Shown here one piece after another: positions 44,857 through 56,730 of a stretch of 64,000 nucleotides of DNA. Origin of the DNA: Streptomyces lincolnensis. Its GTDB lineage: Bacteria > Actinomycetota > Actinomycetes > Streptomycetales > Streptomycetaceae. The notes below the pieces were generated by a model. It was not told the origin of the DNA and made no database searches. It saw nothing but the letters and a program-made list of their open reading frames with translations. A program made the translations under genes and the position numbers. The DNA lies in the NCBI RefSeq assembly GCF_001685355.1, contig NZ_CP016438.1, positions 5,952,001-6,016,000 on the forward strand. The letters are read 5' to 3'. The number at the start of each line of letters is the position of its first letter. The stretch's first letter is position 1.

Positions 44857-45387
44857 ATGGCAAGGCCCGACAAGGCTGCCGCGGTGGCCGAGCTCGCGGA
44901 GCAGTTCCGTAGCTCGAACGCCGCCGTGCTGACCGAGTACCGGGGTCTCACCGTGGCGCAGCTCAAGACGCTGCGTCGTTCGCTCGGTGAGAACGCCCAG
45001 TACGCCGTGGTGAAGAACACGCTGACCAAGATTGCGGCCAACGAGGCCGGGATCTCGACGCTCGACGACCTGTTCAACGGTCCGACGGCAGTCGCCTTCG
45101 TCACCGGTGACCCGGTGGAGTCGGCGAAGGGTCTTCGTGACTTCGCCAAGGACAACCCGAACCTCGTCATCAAGGGCGGTGTCCTTGACGGCAAGGCGCT
45201 GTCCGCCGACGAGATCAAGAAGCTTGCGGACCTCGAGTCCCGCGAGGTTCTGCTCTCCAAGCTGGCGGGTGCCTTCAAGGGCAAGCAGACTCAGGCTGCT
45301 CAGGTCTTCCAGGCGCTCCCGTCGAAGCTCGTCCGCACCGTGGACGCGCTTCGTGCCAAGCAGGACGAGCAGGGCGGTGCCGAGTAA
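44857..45387 (+). CDS. rplJ: 50S ribosomal protein L10
   Basis: 176 residues from ATG 44857 (GGAAGGAGG upstream). [42 protein letters not shown] and [15 protein letters not shown] are typical; the C-terminal helix binds L12 dimers. Part of the rplJ-rplL operon. Confidence 0.98.
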   Translation: MARPDKAAAVAELAEQFRSSNAAVLTEYRGLTVAQLKTLRRSLGENAQYAVVKNTLTKIAANEAGISTLDDLFNGPTAVAFVTGDPVESAKGLRDFAKDNPNLVIKGGVLDGKALSADEIKKLADLESREVLLSKLAGAFKGKQTQAAQVFQALPSKLVRTVDALRAKQDEQGGAE

Positions 45388-45503
45388 TTCGGCTCGCGCA
45401 CTGATCCACGCCGCCACCAGGCGCGGGTCGTAGCGGGCCGTAAGTACGCCCGCCGTTTCGATACATCCGGCACCTGCCGACATTAGTGGAAGGATCGCCC
45501 ATC

Positions 45504-45887
45504 ATGGCGAAGCTGTCTCAGGAAGACCTGCTCGCGCAGTTCGAGGAGATGACCCTCATCGAGCTCTCCGAGTTCGTGAAGGCGTTCGAGGACAAGTTCG
45601 ACGTCACCGCCGCCGCGGCCGTCGCCGTCGCGGGCCCGGCCGGTCCGGCCGCCGCCGCCCCGGCCGAGGAGGAGAAGGACGAGTTCGACGTCATCCTCAC
45701 CGGTGCCGGCGACAAGAAGATCCAGGTCATCAAGGTCGTGCGTGAGCTGACCTCCCTGGGTCTGAAGGAGGCCAAGGACCTCGTGGACGGCGCCCCGAAG
45801 CCCGTCCTCGAGAAGGTCGCCAAGGACGCCGCCGAGAAGGCCGCCGAGTCCCTCAAGGGCGCCGGCGCCTCCGTCGAGGTCAAGTAA
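45504..45887 (+). CDS. rplL: 50S ribosomal protein L7/L12
   Basis: 127 residues: N-terminal dimerisation domain ([24 protein letters not shown]), Ala-rich hinge ([24 protein letters not shown]) and C-terminal domain ([41 protein letters not shown] in parts). Recruits translation factors. Confidence 0.98.
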   Translation: MAKLSQEDLLAQFEEMTLIELSEFVKAFEDKFDVTAAAAVAVAGPAGPAAAAPAEEEKDEFDVILTGAGDKKIQVIKVVRELTSLGLKEAKDLVDGAPKPVLEKVAKDAAEKAAESLKGAGASVEVK

Positions 45888-45957
45888 CACCTCGCGGGCC
45901 CGTCGGGGCTCGCTGCGCGCCGCAGCCGTCGTAAAGAGGGCTGTAACGCTCAAGCAC

Positions 45958-45993
45958 CGAAGAGCGATCATCCATCCGGGTGGTCGCTCTTCG
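45958..45993 (+). terminator. Terminator hairpin after rplL
   Basis: CGAAGAGCGA (45958-45967) and TCGCTCTTCG (45984-45993) with an inner CCA/TGG pair; 71 bases after the rplL stop. Confidence 0.82.
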
Positions 45994-46266
45994 GCGTTCC
46001 AGGAGGGTCGGCCACGGTTACCTTGCACTCGCGTATGCGAGAGGTATGGTGATCTTCGTCGTGTCTCCGGGCGTCCAGGGTTCGGACAAGGGGGCCTTGA
46101 CGAACCGCACGGAGCGCGCAATTCTCAGGACGCGTCGTGAGAACGGTCCGAATCCGAGGCATGGATCGGCGACGAAGAGGGCAGTATCAACGTGCGTTGA
46201 GGCAAGGCGTTGAGGGCAGGCATGCCAAGGGCGTTGAGGACGACGAGGGTCACAGAAAATCGGGGC

Positions 46267-46295
46267 TGGACATCAGTGCGCCAACTGGCTACACT
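46267..46295 (+). promoter_or_regulatory. Likely rpoB promoter (-35 TGGACA, 17 bp, -10 TACACT)
   Basis: TGGACA (46267-46272) and TACACT (46290-46295) with a 17-bp spacer match the housekeeping sigma consensus well and lie 185 bases before the rpoB start. The 486 bp between the rplL terminator and rpoB holds no gene; a leader of about 175 nt is implied. Confidence 0.7.
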
Positions 46296-46479
46296 GACCC
46301 TTTGCGCTGCCTGTTAGCTGCCTCCTGCCCGTCACCAGGGGCATGCCCTCGCTTGAGCATCGATGACCAGAGTATCCCTGACCTGGCCTTTTGGCTGGAT
46401 CAAGGGAAATCTGTCTCGCTGCACCTAGAGAGGGACCGGTACGCGCGTAGTGAGTCCGAGCCCTCGGAAGGACCCCCTC

Positions 46480-49400
46480 TTGGCCGCCTCGCGCAACGCC
46501 TCGACCGCGAATACGAACAACGGCGCCAGCACCGCCCCGCTGCGCATCTCTTTTGCAAAGATCAAGGAGCCTCTCGAGGTTCCCAACCTGCTCGCGTTGC
46601 AGACCGAGAGCTTTGACTGGCTCCTCGGCAACACCGCTTGGCAGAGTCGGGTCGAGGAGGCTCTGGAGAGTGGACAGGACGTCCCCACCAAGTCCGGTCT
46701 GGAGGAGATCTTCGAGGAGATCTCCCCGATCGAGGACTTCTCCGGGTCGATGTCGCTGACCTTCCGCGACCACCGTTTCGAACCCCCGAAGAACAGCATC
46801 GACGAGTGCAAGGAGCGCGACTTCACGTACGCCGCCCCACTCTTCGTCACGGCCGAGTTCACCAACAACGAGACCGGCGAGATCAAGTCCCAGACGGTCT
46901 TCATGGGCGACTTCCCGCTCATGACCGGCAAGGGCACCTTCGTCATCAACGGCACCGAGCGTGTCGTCGTGTCGCAGCTGGTCCGTTCGCCGGGCGTCTA
47001 CTTCGACTCCTCGATCGACAAGACGTCCGACAAGGACATCTTCTCCGCCAAGATCATCCCGTCCCGGGGTGCCTGGCTGGAGATGGAGATCGACAAGCGC
47101 GACATGGTCGGTGTCCGTATCGACCGCAAGCGCAAGCAGTCCGTCACCGTCCTGCTCAAGGCTCTCGGGTGGACCACCGAGCAGATCCTGGAGGAGTTCG
47201 GCGAGTACGAGTCGATGCGCGCCACCCTGGAGAAGGACCACACCCAGGGCCAGGACGACGCGCTGCTCGACATCTACCGCAAGCTGCGTCCGGGCGAGCC
47301 CCCGACGCGTGAGGCCGCGCAGACGCTGCTCGAGAACCTCTATTTCAACTCCAAGCGCTACGACCTCGCCAAGGTCGGCCGCTACAAGGTGAACAAGAAG
47401 CTGGGCGGCGAGGCCCCGCTGAACGCCGGGGTCCTGACCGTCGAGGACATCATCTCGACGATCAAGTACCTGGTGAAGCTGCACGCGGGCGAGACGGAGA
47501 CGGTCGGCGACAGCGGTGGCTCGATCGTCGTCGAGACCGACGACATCGACCACTTCGGCAACCGTCGTCTGCGCAGCGTCGGCGAGCTCATCCAGAACCA
47601 GGTCCGTACGGGTCTGGCGCGTATGGAGCGAGTCGTCCGTGAGCGGATGACGACCCAGGACGTCGAGGCGATCACGCCGCAGACCCTGATCAACATCCGG
47701 CCGGTCGTCGCCTCCATCAAGGAGTTCTTCGGCACCAGCCAGCTCTCGCAGTTCATGGACCAGAACAACCCGCTGTCGGGTCTGACGCACAAGCGTCGTC
47801 TCTCGGCGCTGGGCCCCGGTGGTCTGTCGCGTGAGCGGGCCGGCTTCGAGGTCCGTGACGTGCACCCGTCCCACTACGGCCGCATGTGCCCGATCGAGAC
47901 CCCTGAAGGCCCGAACATCGGTCTGATCGGTTCGCTCGCCTCCTACGGCCGCGTCAACGCGTTCGGTTTCGTGGAGACGCCGTACCGCAAGGTCACCGCT
48001 GGTGTCGTCACCGACGAGGTCGACTACCTCACGGCCGACGAAGAGGACCGATTCGTCATCGCGCAGGCCAACGCCACGCTCAACGACGACATGCGGTTCG
48101 CCGAGAACCGCGTGCTCGTCCGTCGTCGTGGTGGCGAGGTCGACTACGTCGCCGGTGACGACGTGGACTACATGGACGTCTCGCCGCGCCAGATGGTGTC
48201 GGTCGCGACCGCCATGATCCCGTTCCTGGAGCACGACGACGCCAACCGTGCCCTCATGGGCGCGAACATGATGCGTCAGGCCGTGCCGCTCATCAAGTCC
48301 GAGGCGCCGCTCGTCGGCACCGGCATGGAGTACCGCTCCGCGGTCGACGCCGGCGACGTGGTCAAGGCCGAGAAGGCCGGTGTGGTCCAGGAGGTCTCCG
48401 CGGACTACATCACCACCGCCAACGACGACGGTACGTACATCACGTACCGCCTGGCCAAGTTCGCCCGCTCCAACCAGGGCACCTCGGTCAACCAGAAGGT
48501 CATCGTCAACGAGGGCGACCGGATCATCGATGGCCAGGTCCTGGCCGACGGTCCGGCCACCCAGAACGGCGAGATGGCGCTCGGCAAGAACCTGCTGGTC
48601 GCGTTCATGCCGTGGGAGGGTCACAACTACGAGGACGCGATCATCCTGTCGCAGCGCCTCGTGCAGGACGACGTCCTCTCCTCGATCCACATCGAGGAGC
48701 ACGAGGTCGACGCCCGTGACACCAAGCTCGGCCCCGAGGAGATCACCCGGGACATCCCGAACGTCTCCGAGGAGGTCCTCGCCGACCTCGACGAGCGCGG
48801 CATCATCCGGATCGGTGCCGAGGTCGTCGCCGGTGACATCCTCGTCGGCAAGGTCACGCCCAAGGGTGAGACCGAGCTGACGCCCGAGGAGCGCCTGCTC
48901 CGCGCGATCTTCGGTGAGAAGGCGCGCGAGGTGCGCGACACCTCGCTGAAGGTGCCGCACGGCGAGATCGGCAAGGTCATCGGCGTCCGCGTCTTCGACC
49001 GCGAGGAGGGCGACGAGCTTCCCCCCGGTGTGAACCAGCTGGTGCGCGTGTACGTGGCGCAGAAGCGCAAGATCACCGACGGTGACAAGCTCGCCGGCCG
49101 TCACGGCAACAAGGGCGTCATCTCGAAGATCCTGCCGATCGAGGACATGCCGTTCCTGGAGGACGGCACCCCGGTCGACATCATCCTCAACCCGCTGGGT
49201 GTGCCGTCCCGAATGAACCCGGGACAGGTCCTGGAGATCCACCTCGGCTGGCTCGCCAGCCGCGGCTGGGACGTCTCCGGTCTCGGCGAGGAGTGGGCGC
49301 AGCGCCTCCAGGTGATCGGCGCCGACCAGGTCGACGCCGGCACCAACGTCGCCACCCCGGTGTTCGACGGTGCGCGTGAGGACGAGCTCGCCGGTCTGCT

Positions 49401-49965
49401 GAACCACACCATCCCGAACCGCGACGGCGACCGCATGGTGCAGCCGACCGGTAAGGCGCGGCTGTTCGACGGCCGTAGCGGTGAGCCGTTCCCGGACCCG
49501 ATCTCCATCGGCTACATGTACATCCTCAAGCTCCACCACCTGGTCGACGACAAGCTGCACGCCCGGTCGACCGGTCCGTACTCGATGATCACCCAGCAGC
49601 CGCTGGGTGGTAAGGCCCAGTTCGGTGGCCAGCGCTTCGGTGAGATGGAGGTGTGGGCGCTGGAGGCGTACGGCGCCGCTTACGCCCTCCAGGAGCTGCT
49701 GACCATCAAGTCCGACGACGTGACCGGCCGCGTGAAGGTCTACGAGGCCATCGTCAAGGGCGAGAACATCCCCGAGCCCGGCATCCCCGAGTCCTTCAAG
49801 GTGCTCATCAAGGAGATGCAGTCCCTGTGCCTCAACGTGGAGGTGCTGTCCTCGGACGGCATGTCCATCGAGATGCGCGACACCGATGAGGACGTCTTCC
49901 GCGCTGCGGAGGAGCTTGGCATCGACCTGTCCCGGCGCGAGCCGAGCAGCGTCGAAGAGGTCTGA
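46480..49965 (+). CDS. rpoB: DNA-directed RNA polymerase beta subunit
   Basis: 1161 residues from TTG 46480 (GGAAGGA eight bases upstream), giving [20 protein letters not shown] as in S. coelicolor; GTG 46450 is an unlikely longer start. The rifampicin region reads [32 protein letters not shown] with wild-type Ser, Asp, His and Ser positions, so rifampicin sensitivity is expected. The C-terminal switch and clamp regions are intact ([24 protein letters not shown]). Confidence 0.98.
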   Translation: MAASRNASTANTNNGASTAPLRISFAKIKEPLEVPNLLALQTESFDWLLGNTAWQSRVEEALESGQDVPTKSGLEEIFEEISPIEDFSGSMSLTFRDHRFEPPKNSIDECKERDFTYAAPLFVTAEFTNNETGEIKSQTVFMGDFPLMTGKGTFVINGTERVVVSQLVRSPGVYFDSSIDKTSDKDIFSAKIIPSRGAWLEMEIDKRDMVGVRIDRKRKQSVTVLLKALGWTTEQILEEFGEYESMRATLEKDHTQGQDDALLDIYRKLRPGEPPTREAAQTLLENLYFNSKRYDLAKVGRYKVNKKLGGEAPLNAGVLTVEDIISTIKYLVKLHAGETETVGDSGGSIVVETDDIDHFGNRRLRSVGELIQNQVRTGLARMERVVRERMTTQDVEAITPQTLINIRPVVASIKEFFGTSQLSQFMDQNNPLSGLTHKRRLSALGPGGLSRERAGFEVRDVHPSHYGRMCPIETPEGPNIGLIGSLASYGRVNAFGFVETPYRKVTAGVVTDEVDYLTADEEDRFVIAQANATLNDDMRFAENRVLVRRRGGEVDYVAGDDVDYMDVSPRQMVSVATAMIPFLEHDDANRALMGANMMRQAVPLIKSEAPLVGTGMEYRSAVDAGDVVKAEKAGVVQEVSADYITTANDDGTYITYRLAKFARSNQGTSVNQKVIVNEGDRIIDGQVLADGPATQNGEMALGKNLLVAFMPWEGHNYEDAIILSQRLVQDDVLSSIHIEEHEVDARDTKLGPEEITRDIPNVSEEVLADLDERGIIRIGAEVVAGDILVGKVTPKGETELTPEERLLRAIFGEKAREVRDTSLKVPHGEIGKVIGVRVFDREEGDELPPGVNQLVRVYVAQKRKITDGDKLAGRHGNKGVISKILPIEDMPFLEDGTPVDIILNPLGVPSRMNPGQVLEIHLGWLASRGWDVSGLGEEWAQRLQVIGADQVDAGTNVATPVFDGAREDELAGLLNHTIPNRDGDRMVQPTGKARLFDGRSGEPFPDPISIGYMYILKLHHLVDDKLHARSTGPYSMITQQPLGGKAQFGGQRFGEMEVWALEAYGAAYALQELLTIKSDDVTGRVKVYEAIVKGENIPEPGIPESFKVLIKEMQSLCLNVEVLSSDGMSIEMRDTDEDVFRAAEELGIDLSRREPSSVEEV

Positions 49966-50068
49966 CGGGAGTCCGGCCGGAGGAAACCTGGTGAGGGAAC
50001 CTCCGGCCGGCCCCAGGACCCCCGTTTCAGACCCCATGACTTACAACCCTGAGAGGGATTGACGCATA

Positions 50069-53000
50069 GTGCTCGACGTCAACTTCTTCGACGAGCTCCG
50101 GATCGGTCTGGCCACCGCTGACGACATCCGTCAGTGGAGCCACGGCGAGGTCAAGAAGCCCGAGACGATCAACTACCGCACGCTCAAGCCCGAAAAGGAC
50201 GGACTCTTCTGCGAGAAGATCTTCGGTCCGACCCGGGACTGGGAGTGCTACTGCGGCAAGTACAAGCGTGTCCGGTTCAAGGGCATCATCTGTGAGCGCT
50301 GCGGCGTCGAGGTGACTCGCGCCAAGGTGCGCCGTGAGCGGATGGGCCACATCGAGCTGGCCGCTCCCGTCACCCACATCTGGTACTTCAAGGGCGTTCC
50401 GTCGCGGCTGGGCTACCTGCTCGACCTCGCCCCGAAGGACCTGGAGAAGGTCATCTACTTCGCGGCGTACATGATCACGTACGTCGACGAGGAGCGCCGC
50501 ACCCGCGACCTGCCCTCCCTGGAGGCGCACGTCTCCGTCGAGCGGCAGCAGGTCGAGAACCGCCGGGACGCCGACCTTGAGGCCCGCGCCAAGAAGCTCG
50601 AGACCGACCTGGCCGAGCTGGAGGCCGAGGGCGCCAAGGCCGACGTGCGCCGCAAGGTGCGCGAGGGTGCCGAGCGCGAGATGAAGCAGCTGCGTGACCG
50701 TGCGCAGCGCGAGATCGACCGTCTCGACGAGGTGTGGACCCGGTTCAAGAACCTCAAGGTCCAGGACCTCGAAGGTGACGAGCTGCTCTACCGCGAGCTG
50801 CGGGACCGCTTCGGTACCTACTTCGACGGTTCGATGGGTGCCGCGGCGCTGCAGAAGCGCCTGGAGTCCTTCGACCTCGACGAGGAGGCCGAGCGTCTCC
50901 GCGAGATCATCCGTACCGGCAAGGGCCAGAAGAAGACCCGTGCGCTCAAGCGCCTGAAGGTCGTCTCCGCGTTCCTGCAGACCAGCAACAGCCCCAAGGG
51001 CATGGTGCTCGACTGCGTGCCGGTCATCCCGCCGGACCTTCGCCCGATGGTGCAGCTGGACGGTGGCCGCTTCGCGACCTCCGACCTGAACGACCTGTAC
51101 CGCCGTGTGATCAACCGGAACAACCGTCTGAAGCGGCTTCTCGACCTCGGTGCTCCCGAGATCATCGTGAACAACGAGAAGCGCATGCTTCAGGAGGCCG
51201 TTGACGCCCTCTTCGACAACGGTCGTCGTGGTCGCCCGGTCACCGGTCCCGGTAACCGCCCGCTGAAGTCCCTGAGCGACATGCTCAAGGGCAAGCAGGG
51301 TCGTTTCCGTCAGAACCTGCTCGGCAAGCGTGTGGACTACTCCGCGCGTTCCGTGATCGTCGTCGGTCCGCAGCTGAAGCTGCACCAGTGCGGTCTGCCC
51401 AAGGCGATGGCGCTGGAGCTCTTCAAGCCGTTCGTGATGAAGCGCCTGGTCGACCTGAACCACGCGCAGAACATCAAGAGCGCCAAGCGGATGGTCGAGC
51501 GTGGCCGGACCGTGGTGTACGACGTCCTCGAAGAGGTCATCGCCGAGCACCCGGTGCTGCTGAACCGTGCGCCCACCCTGCACCGCCTCGGCATCCAGGC
51601 CTTCGAGCCGCAGCTGGTCGAGGGCAAGGCCATCCAGATCCACCCGCTCGTCTGCACCGCGTTCAACGCGGACTTCGACGGCGACCAGATGGCCGTACAC
51701 CTTCCGCTGTCCGCGGAGGCGCAGGCCGAGGCCCGCATCCTGATGCTGTCCTCGAACAACATCCTCAAGCCCGCCGACGGCCGTCCGGTGACGATGCCGA
51801 CCCAGGACATGGTCCTCGGTCTGTTCTTCCTCACCACCGACGGTGAACTGCGTGACACCAAGGGCGAGGGCCGGTCCTTCGGCTCCACGGCCGAGGCGAT
51901 CATGGCGTTCGACGCCGGCGAGCTCGCGCTCCAGTCGCCGATCGACATCCGCTTCCCGGTGGGCACCATCCCGCCGCGCGGCTGGATGCCGCCGGCGCGG
52001 GAGGAGGGCGACCCGGAGTGGCAGCAGGGTGACACCTTCCGGCTGCGCACCACGCTGGGCCGCGCGCTCTTCAACGAGCTGCTGCCCGAGGACTACCCGT
52101 TCGTCGACTACTCGGTGGGCAAGAAGCAGCTCTCCGAGATCGTCAACGACCTGGCCGAGCGCTACCCCAAGGTCATCGTGGCGGCGACGCTCGACAACCT
52201 GAAGGCGTCCGGCTTCTACTGGGCGACCCGTTCCGGTGTCACCGTGGCCATCTCCGACGTCGTCGTTCCCGAGGCGAAGAAGGAGATCGTCCGCGGGTAC
52301 GAGGCGCAGGACGAGAAGGTCCAGAAGCAGTACGAGCGCGGTCTGATCACCAAGGAAGAGCGCACGCAGGAGCTCATCGCGATCTGGACCAAGGCGACCA
52401 ACGAGGTCGCCGAGGCGATGAACGAGAACTTCCCCAAGACGAACCCCATCTTCATGATGGTTGACTCGGGTGCCCGAGGAAACATGATGCAGATGCGGCA
52501 GATCGCCGGTATGCGTGGTCTGGTGTCGAACGCCAAGAACGAGACGATTCCGCGTCCGATCAAGGCGTCCTTCCGTGAGGGCCTGTCCGTGCTGGAGTAC
52601 TTCATCTCCACGCACGGTGCCCGTAAGGGTCTGGCGGACACCGCCCTGCGTACCGCCGACTCGGGTTACCTCACCCGTCGTCTGGTGGACGTCTCGCAGG
52701 ACGTCATCATCCGCGAGGAGGACTGCGGCACCGAGCGCGGTCTGAAGCTGCGGATCGCCACGCGTGACGCCGACGGCACGCTGCGCAAGGCGGAGGACGT
52801 CGAGACCAGCGTCTACGCCCGCATGCTCGCCCAGGACGTCGTCATCGACGGCAAGGTGATCGCGCCGGCCAACGTGGACCTGGGCGACGTGCTCATCGAC
52901 CAGCTCGTGCACCACGGTGTCGAGGAGGTCAAGACCCGCTCGATCCTGACCTGCGAGTCCCACGTCGGCACCTGTGCCATGTGCTACGGCCGCTCGCTGG

Positions 53001-53968
53001 CCACCGGCAAGCTGGTCGACATCGGTGAGGCGGTCGGCATCATCGCCGCCCAGTCCATCGGTGAGCCCGGTACCCAGCTGACGATGCGTACCTTCCACAC
53101 CGGTGGTGTGGCCGGTGACGACATCACGCAGGGTCTGCCGCGTGTCGTCGAGCTCTTCGAGGCCCGTACCCCGAAGGGTGTCGCCCCGATCTCCGAGGCG
53201 GACGGCCGTGTCCGCATCGAGGAGACCGAGAAGACCAAGAAGATCGTCATCACGCCGGACGACGGCAGCGACGAGACGGCGTTCCCGATCTCGAAGCGTG
53301 CCCGGCTCCTCGTCAGCGAGGGCGAGCACGTCTCGGTGGGCCAGAAGCTCACCGTGGGTGCCACCAACCCGCACGACGTGCTGCGCATCCTGGGTCAGCG
53401 TGCCGTCCAGGTCCACCTGGTCGGCGAGGTCCAGAAGGTCTACAACTCGCAGGGTGTGTCGATCCACGACAAGCACATCGAGATCATCATCCGGCAGATG
53501 CTCCGCCGAGTGACGATCATCGAGTCCGGCGACGCCGAGCTGCTGCCCGGCGAGCTGGTCGAGCGCTCGAAGTTCGAGCAGGAGAACCGTCGTGTGGTCC
53601 AGGAGGGCGGTCACCCGGCCTCCGGTCGTCCGCAGCTCATGGGTATCACCAAGGCCTCGCTGGCGACCGAGTCGTGGCTGTCCGCGGCGTCCTTCCAGGA
53701 GACGACCAGGGTCCTCACGGACGCGGCGATCAACGCCAAGTCCGACTCCCTGATCGGCCTCAAGGAGAACGTCATCATCGGTAAGCTCATCCCGGCCGGT
53801 ACGGGTCTGTCCCGCTACCGCAACATCCGGGTCGAGCCGACCGAGGAGGCCAAGGCCGCGATGTACTCGGCCGTCGGCTACGACGACATCGACTACTCGC
53901 CGTTCGGTACCGGGTCCGGCCAGGCTGTGCCGCTGGAGGACTACGACTACGGGCCGTACAACCAGTAA
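50069..53968 (+). CDS. rpoC: DNA-directed RNA polymerase beta' subunit
   Basis: 1299 residues from GTG 50069. Zinc-binding [23 protein letters not shown], the catalytic [12 protein letters not shown] loop, bridge-helix and trigger-loop region ([44 protein letters not shown]) and second zinc site ([16 protein letters not shown]) are all present. 103 bp after rpoB, cotranscribed. Confidence 0.98.
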   Translation: MLDVNFFDELRIGLATADDIRQWSHGEVKKPETINYRTLKPEKDGLFCEKIFGPTRDWECYCGKYKRVRFKGIICERCGVEVTRAKVRRERMGHIELAAPVTHIWYFKGVPSRLGYLLDLAPKDLEKVIYFAAYMITYVDEERRTRDLPSLEAHVSVERQQVENRRDADLEARAKKLETDLAELEAEGAKADVRRKVREGAEREMKQLRDRAQREIDRLDEVWTRFKNLKVQDLEGDELLYRELRDRFGTYFDGSMGAAALQKRLESFDLDEEAERLREIIRTGKGQKKTRALKRLKVVSAFLQTSNSPKGMVLDCVPVIPPDLRPMVQLDGGRFATSDLNDLYRRVINRNNRLKRLLDLGAPEIIVNNEKRMLQEAVDALFDNGRRGRPVTGPGNRPLKSLSDMLKGKQGRFRQNLLGKRVDYSARSVIVVGPQLKLHQCGLPKAMALELFKPFVMKRLVDLNHAQNIKSAKRMVERGRTVVYDVLEEVIAEHPVLLNRAPTLHRLGIQAFEPQLVEGKAIQIHPLVCTAFNADFDGDQMAVHLPLSAEAQAEARILMLSSNNILKPADGRPVTMPTQDMVLGLFFLTTDGELRDTKGEGRSFGSTAEAIMAFDAGELALQSPIDIRFPVGTIPPRGWMPPAREEGDPEWQQGDTFRLRTTLGRALFNELLPEDYPFVDYSVGKKQLSEIVNDLAERYPKVIVAATLDNLKASGFYWATRSGVTVAISDVVVPEAKKEIVRGYEAQDEKVQKQYERGLITKEERTQELIAIWTKATNEVAEAMNENFPKTNPIFMMVDSGARGNMMQMRQIAGMRGLVSNAKNETIPRPIKASFREGLSVLEYFISTHGARKGLADTALRTADSGYLTRRLVDVSQDVIIREEDCGTERGLKLRIATRDADGTLRKAEDVETSVYARMLAQDVVIDGKVIAPANVDLGDVLIDQLVHHGVEEVKTRSILTCESHVGTCAMCYGRSLATGKLVDIGEAVGIIAAQSIGEPGTQLTMRTFHTGGVAGDDITQGLPRVVELFEARTPKGVAPISEADGRVRIEETEKTKKIVITPDDGSDETAFPISKRARLLVSEGEHVSVGQKLTVGATNPHDVLRILGQRAVQVHLVGEVQKVYNSQGVSIHDKHIEIIIRQMLRRVTIIESGDAELLPGELVERSKFEQENRRVVQEGGHPASGRPQLMGITKASLATESWLSAASFQETTRVLTDAAINAKSDSLIGLKENVIIGKLIPAGTGLSRYRNIRVEPTEEAKAAMYSAVGYDDIDYSPFGTGSGQAVPLEDYDYGPYNQ

Positions 53969-54000
53969 GCGCGCGGTTGCTTGACGCGTTTGCTTGAACC

Positions 54001-54036
54001 GAGGGCGGTCACCCTGTTCGTGGGGTGGCCGCCCTT
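54001..54036 (+). terminator. Terminator after rpoC
   Basis: GAGGGCGGTCACCC (54001-54014) pairs with GGGTGGCCGCCCTT (about 54023-54036), one G-T wobble, loop TGTTCGTG. Lies between convergent rpoC and the M48 gene. Confidence 0.8.
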
Positions 54037-54043
54037 CGGCGTG

Positions 54044-55063
54044 TCAGCGTGTGCTGTCCAGGCGGGCCTGGAGGTGATGGAGCCGGGTGTGCACGTCCGG
54101 GTGCGACTCCAGCAGCCGGGCGATCACTCCTTCGCCGCCGAGCCGGGCGCCCGTGGTCGTGGCGGAGGCCCGCTCGGCCTCCTCCCGGTCGTGTTCCTCG
54201 CGCAGCACCGTCATCAGCTCCCGCGCGAACCCGAGACCCGCCGCGTGCTCGTCGGCCCGGAGCTCGGCACGGCGTGACACGGCGGCCGCCAGGTAGGGCG
54301 TGGCCAGCGGCAGGAACACCAGGCCGTACGTGGCCGTCGCGAGGGCGAACACGGCCGCACCCAGCACGCCGATCACCACCGCGGCCGTCCCCACGGGCAG
54401 ACGGTCGATGCGCGAGACCAGGCGGCGGAGCAGTCGCCAGGTCAGGCGTCCTGGGAGCGTGTACCAGAAGGTGAGCAGGGACGCCCATGCGTGGCCCCTC
54501 GTGTGATGGCCCAGCTCGTGCGCGAGTACGCCGGCGAGCTGAGCGGACGGCAGGGTGCTGAGCGAGTGCCTGGTGACGCCGACGAGGTGCCCCGCGACCG
54601 CCATGGCGTTGATCCGGGCGCTGTCCTCGACCCACAGCTGGTAGGCGCGCCCGTCCACTCCGGCTCGGGCGGTGACCTCCTGCCATACGGACCGCAGCTT
54701 CCGGTCCTCCTCCGGTGTCGGATGGCGCAGGCCGAACCACCACCGCGCCATGAGCCGCTCGCACGGGCGATGGAAGGCCGCCGCCCCGCTGAGCACCCAG
54801 CCGGCGCAGGGCAGCCACCAGGGCAGTCCGGTCAAGGCGTCGAGGACGTACGCCACCGCGAAGACGACGGCCAGGCTCGCGAGCACGTGCGGTAAGTGGA
54901 GCGCCAGGCGGGCCAGGGCGGTGGCATCCGTACCGCGCTGACGGGCGGTGATGTGGACGCGGCCGGAGCGGCGGGGGAGGTCCCCGTCCGGTTCGGACGG
55001 GGAGGGGACCGGCTGCTTCGGTTTCTCTTGGCCGGGCTTCTCCCGGTCGTGGGGCAGGGGCAT
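54044..55063 (-). CDS. M48 family membrane metalloprotease
   Basis: 339 residues. After a Pro/Glu-rich leader, helices LALHLPHVLASLAVVFAVAYVLDAL and LPWWLPCAGWVLSGAAAF, then the zinc motif HELGH (182-186, VLAHELGHHTRGHAW), further helices (TAAVVIGVLGAAVFALATATYGLVFLPLAT) and the third ligand in ELRADEHAAGLG. Peptidase with active site at the membrane face. Last gene of the minus-strand block starting at 60439, 82 bp after the DUF5706-like gene; it may process an operon partner or membrane substrate. Confidence 0.88.
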   Translation of the reverse strand: MPLPHDREKPGQEKPKQPVPSPSEPDGDLPRRSGRVHITARQRGTDATALARLALHLPHVLASLAVVFAVAYVLDALTGLPWWLPCAGWVLSGAAAFHRPCERLMARWWFGLRHPTPEEDRKLRSVWQEVTARAGVDGRAYQLWVEDSARINAMAVAGHLVGVTRHSLSTLPSAQLAGVLAHELGHHTRGHAWASLLTFWYTLPGRLTWRLLRRLVSRIDRLPVGTAAVVIGVLGAAVFALATATYGLVFLPLATPYLAAAVSRRAELRADEHAAGLGFARELMTVLREEHDREEAERASATTTGARLGGEGVIARLLESHPDVHTRLHHLQARLDSTR

Positions 55064-55145
55064 GACTGTTCCTTCGGTGAGCGGACTCGGGAAGGGGACG
55101 GGGGTGTGGGCTGAGGGCCGTGGACTGTGGGCCGTGGTGATCGGT

Positions 55146-55664
55146 TCAGGTGAAGAGCAGTGACCCGGGGAGCAGCACCGCCGAGGAGCCGAAGGCGATC
55201 AGTCCGGTCCGGATCCAGACGTGTTTGCGCAGGGCGATGTCACTCGTCTCGGCGAGCGCGAGCAGGAGGCCGTGCCCGGGGTCGCGCCCTGTGTCCGCGA
55301 GGGCGGACGGGAGCCGGCCGGCCCGGGCGGCTCGTCGTACGTCGCCGAAGTAGGTGAGCGGGCGGCCGGGCGTCCAGCGGCTGGCCAGGCAGCGGGGTAT
55401 CACCGCGAGGAGCAGGGCCAGGAGGGCGACGGCCAGGGAGGCCACTCCGGCCCACCACAGCAGGGCGGCGGGTGCGGGAAGCAGGGCGGGGCTCCAGCGG
55501 CGGTTGCTCAGGAGCGCCGCCGGCACACCGGCCGACAGTCCGAGGGCGCCGACCAGTACGGCCGCCTTGGCGTCGGCGCGGGCGATCTCACCGCGGAGGT
55601 CGGCGAGCAGTTGGGTGCCTGCCCGCACCCGGGGGTCGTCGGACGCCGCGCTCGTCCTGCTCAT
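55146..55664 (-). CDS. Small membrane protein resembling Pycsar TM effectors (DUF5706-like)
   Basis: 172 residues. A short helical head (VRAGTQLLADLRGEIARADAKAAVLVGALGLSAG, in which E26-x-x-R-A-D-x-K-A looks conserved) is followed by transmembrane segments at about 34-52, 67-91 and 149-171. The (E/D)xxRADxKAxxLLGxxG opening and two-plus-one helix arrangement recall the DUF5706/PycTM family, effectors of cyclic-pyrimidine (Pycsar) immunity that damage the membrane. ATGA overlap with the upstream SPFH-like gene. Family call is from motif memory and should be searched. Confidence 0.65.
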   Translation of the reverse strand: MSRTSAASDDPRVRAGTQLLADLRGEIARADAKAAVLVGALGLSAGVPAALLSNRRWSPALLPAPAALLWWAGVASLAVALLALLLAVIPRCLASRWTPGRPLTYFGDVRRAARAGRLPSALADTGRDPGHGLLLALAETSDIALRKHVWIRTGLIAFGSSAVLLPGSLLFT

Positions 55665-56710
55665 GCGCCGGGCTCCGAGCCGTCCTTGGGCGGAGCGGAT
55701 TCGACGGCCCGTGGGTCCGGAGCCGGCTGCGGGGGCGGGACCTCGGCCTCGGCCTCGGCCTCGGAGAGGGCCGTGGTGCGCAGGATGGCCGACATCCGTT
55801 CGGCGATGAGCTGGTGCGGCTCCTGGAGCTGGTAGTCCTCCAGGCGGTTGCCTGTCAGGGCCTGGTCGATGAGGTGCAGCTGCGAGTCCACCAGCTTGTC
55901 CTGACCCGACCTTAGGTGCTCCAGGACGAGCTGGGTCTCCTCGGGATGCGCCGTCAGATGCAGGGCGAGTGCGGCGACACCGCCCCTGGCCAGGGTGGAC
56001 TCGTAGAACATGATCTGCTCGGTCCGGCGCTGTGCCTCGTACGCCTCCCGCAGCCGGGATGCCTCGTGCTCCGGCCCCGCGGCCTCCTTCTCGTGTCGGG
56101 CGGTCCGCAGCCGGGCCTGGTGGGACCGCTCGGTGGCGTCGCGTCGCAGACGTACGGCGCACGAGACCCACAGGCCCTGCGTCAGGCCGACCGAGGAGGC
56201 GCCGTTGACCGCCTGCTGCACGCTGCGCTCGGCCGCGGCGCCGGCCTCGATGGGATGGCCGCGGCCGGCGTTGCGCATGAGGGGCAGCAGACCGCGGGTG
56301 AGGAGCCCCGGGACATCGCGCTCCTGGCTCTTGACGAACTGGGCGGGGTTGACGACGCGCCAGGTGATGTCGGCGGTGGCCTCGAACTCGAAGGTGTCGT
56401 CGAGGCTGGGGAGCGGCACGTTCAGCTGAAACGCCTGGGGGGTGGTGTCCACCTCGTACAGGGCGACGTAGCGCCGCACGGACGTCGGCCGATCGGGAGG
56501 CAGAAACGTTTCGTGTGCGCCCTTCCGGGTCACGCAGACCAGGGCGTGGTCGATGTGGCCGGTGAAACGCCGGCTGCCGAGGCGGAAGCGCGGGAGCTGC
56601 CAGACGGTGCGGACGGGGTCCTCGCCCGAGTGAGGGGCGACGGATTGCCGGGGCTGCTGCCTGAACCAGTCGAGTTCTTCGGGCTGCTCTGCTTGCTCGG
56701 GGTGTTCCAT
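55661..56710 (-). CDS. SPFH/Band-7-like protein with coiled coil
   Basis: 349 residues from ATG 56710 (GGAGGT six bases upstream). Residues ~40-185 fit the SPFH beta/alpha topology: ALYEVDTTPQAFQLNVPLPSLDD, then FEFEATADITWRVVNPAQFVKS and LLTRGLLPLMRNAGRGHPIEAGAAAERSVQQAVN, ending TQGLWVSCAVRLRRD. A charged coiled coil follows (RLRTARHEKEAAGPEHEASRLREAYEAQRRTEQIMF), then a helical domain and a Pro/Glu tail (SEAEAEAEVPPPQPAPDP). No membrane anchor is evident. Partner of the NTPase and TM effector in the same operon; a scaffold role is inferred. Confidence 0.68.
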   Translation of the reverse strand: MEHPEQAEQPEELDWFRQQPRQSVAPHSGEDPVRTVWQLPRFRLGSRRFTGHIDHALVCVTRKGAHETFLPPDRPTSVRRYVALYEVDTTPQAFQLNVPLPSLDDTFEFEATADITWRVVNPAQFVKSQERDVPGLLTRGLLPLMRNAGRGHPIEAGAAAERSVQQAVNGASSVGLTQGLWVSCAVRLRRDATERSHQARLRTARHEKEAAGPEHEASRLREAYEAQRRTEQIMFYESTLARGGVAALALHLTAHPEETQLVLEHLRSGQDKLVDSQLHLIDQALTGNRLEDYQLQEPHQLIAERMSAILRTTALSEAEAEAEVPPPQPAPDPRAVESAPPKDGSEPGA

Positions 56711-56730
56711 GGGTGACCTCCGAAAGCGGG

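Noticed and set aside
46480..49965. Possible rifampicin-resistant or duplicate rpoB as seen in some antibiotic-producing actinomycetes
   Set aside because: Only one rpoB is present and its rifampicin region has the ordinary sensitive-type residues.
50027..53614. Very long open frame (over 1,100 codons) antisense to rpoC, and similar ones antisense to rpoB and the nuo operon
   Set aside because: Typical of high-GC DNA, where the antisense frame of biased codons lacks stops; translation has no family features and codon use is inverted relative to real genes.
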